DNA of 64,000 nucleotides. It comes from Lewinellaceae bacterium. Lineage in GTDB: Bacteria > Bacteroidota > Bacteroidia > Chitinophagales > Saprospiraceae. Made by a program: the position numbers and the translations under genes. This document shows positions 63,921 through 64,000 of this stretch, one piece after another. The notes beneath the pieces are model-generated. The model was not told the origin of the DNA. It searched no databases and saw only the letters and a list, made by a program, of their open reading frames with translations. Each line of letters begins with the position of its first letter. Positions within the stretch are counted from its first letter, which is position 1. The stretch is taken from the NCBI GenBank assembly GCA_016711435.1, contig JADJSY010000083.1:62001-126000 (forward strand), read 5' to 3'.

Positions 63921-64000
63921 ATTGCAAAAGGTGGGAAAGAAGATGCCATACCCTGACAATCCCTGATCCCGTTTTTATGGTTTGATAATAATTTGGTTAA

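Overview
The window looks like a chromosomal segment of a Bacteroidota bacterium, most likely of the Saprospiraceae/Saprospiria type. The evidence is a giant secreted protein with a C-terminal CHU_C/type-B type IX secretion (T9SS) sorting domain beside a PorP/SprF-like and a PD40-OmpA (PorE-like) gene, a TonB receptor with a carboxypeptidase-regulatory N-domain, a TIGR02757-like protein, TAnnTTTG-type -7 promoter elements, and weak or absent Shine-Dalgarno sequences. The genus assignment is inference. I see no rRNA or tRNA gene, transposase, phage gene, CRISPR array or plasmid/integration gene.

Layout. 1-6.5 kb: a CorC-type transporter (cut by the left edge), fabH, a 2.1 kb very GC-rich stretch without a credible gene, an HD-domain hydrolase, a DUF937 protein and riboflavin synthase. 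6.6-13 kb: a GH1 beta-glucosidase divergent from an SSS symporter, a membrane-spanning patatin, and rfbA. 13-25.6 kb: an SMUBP2-like helicase, four polytopic GT-C-type membrane proteins (an envelope/glycan cluster), and a secreted propeller-HEAT-cytochrome c protein. 25.5-35.5 kb: an M16 protease, a metalloprotease-propeller-barrel fusion, a UbiA-like membrane protein, a small barrel protein, lipA and a TIGR02757 protein. 35.8-48.4 kb: a serine hydrolase, a TonB receptor, folC, crtZ, a flotillin/NfeD pair, a thioredoxin-like lipid/periplasm protein and a calcineurin-type phosphoesterase. 48.7-59.8 kb: OmpA/PorE-like, PorP/SprF-like and a 2633-residue adhesin-like protein, probably one T9SS surface module. 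59.8-64 kb: a 60-residue protein, gltX, a polysaccharide deacetylase and a 2-oxoacid dehydrogenase E2.

Two window-wide properties matter most. First, nearly every intergenic gap holds a long inverted repeat whose arms are built from short reiterated units (10-mers of the GGTTGATRAR type, GTGAGAAG, GTGTTTGGT, GTGAATA and others). The same unit families recur at unrelated loci, abut or even supply stop codons, and are accompanied by a recurring ~80-nt promoter-leader module upstream of rfbA, the TonB receptor and a glycosyltransferase. Second, at least 13 small indels, mostly one base in a homopolymer, interrupt 11 otherwise well-conserved genes, including the normally essential gltX, folC and an E2 gene. 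I read these mainly as consensus errors of the assembly, not as gene decay, and give merged coordinates for those genes.
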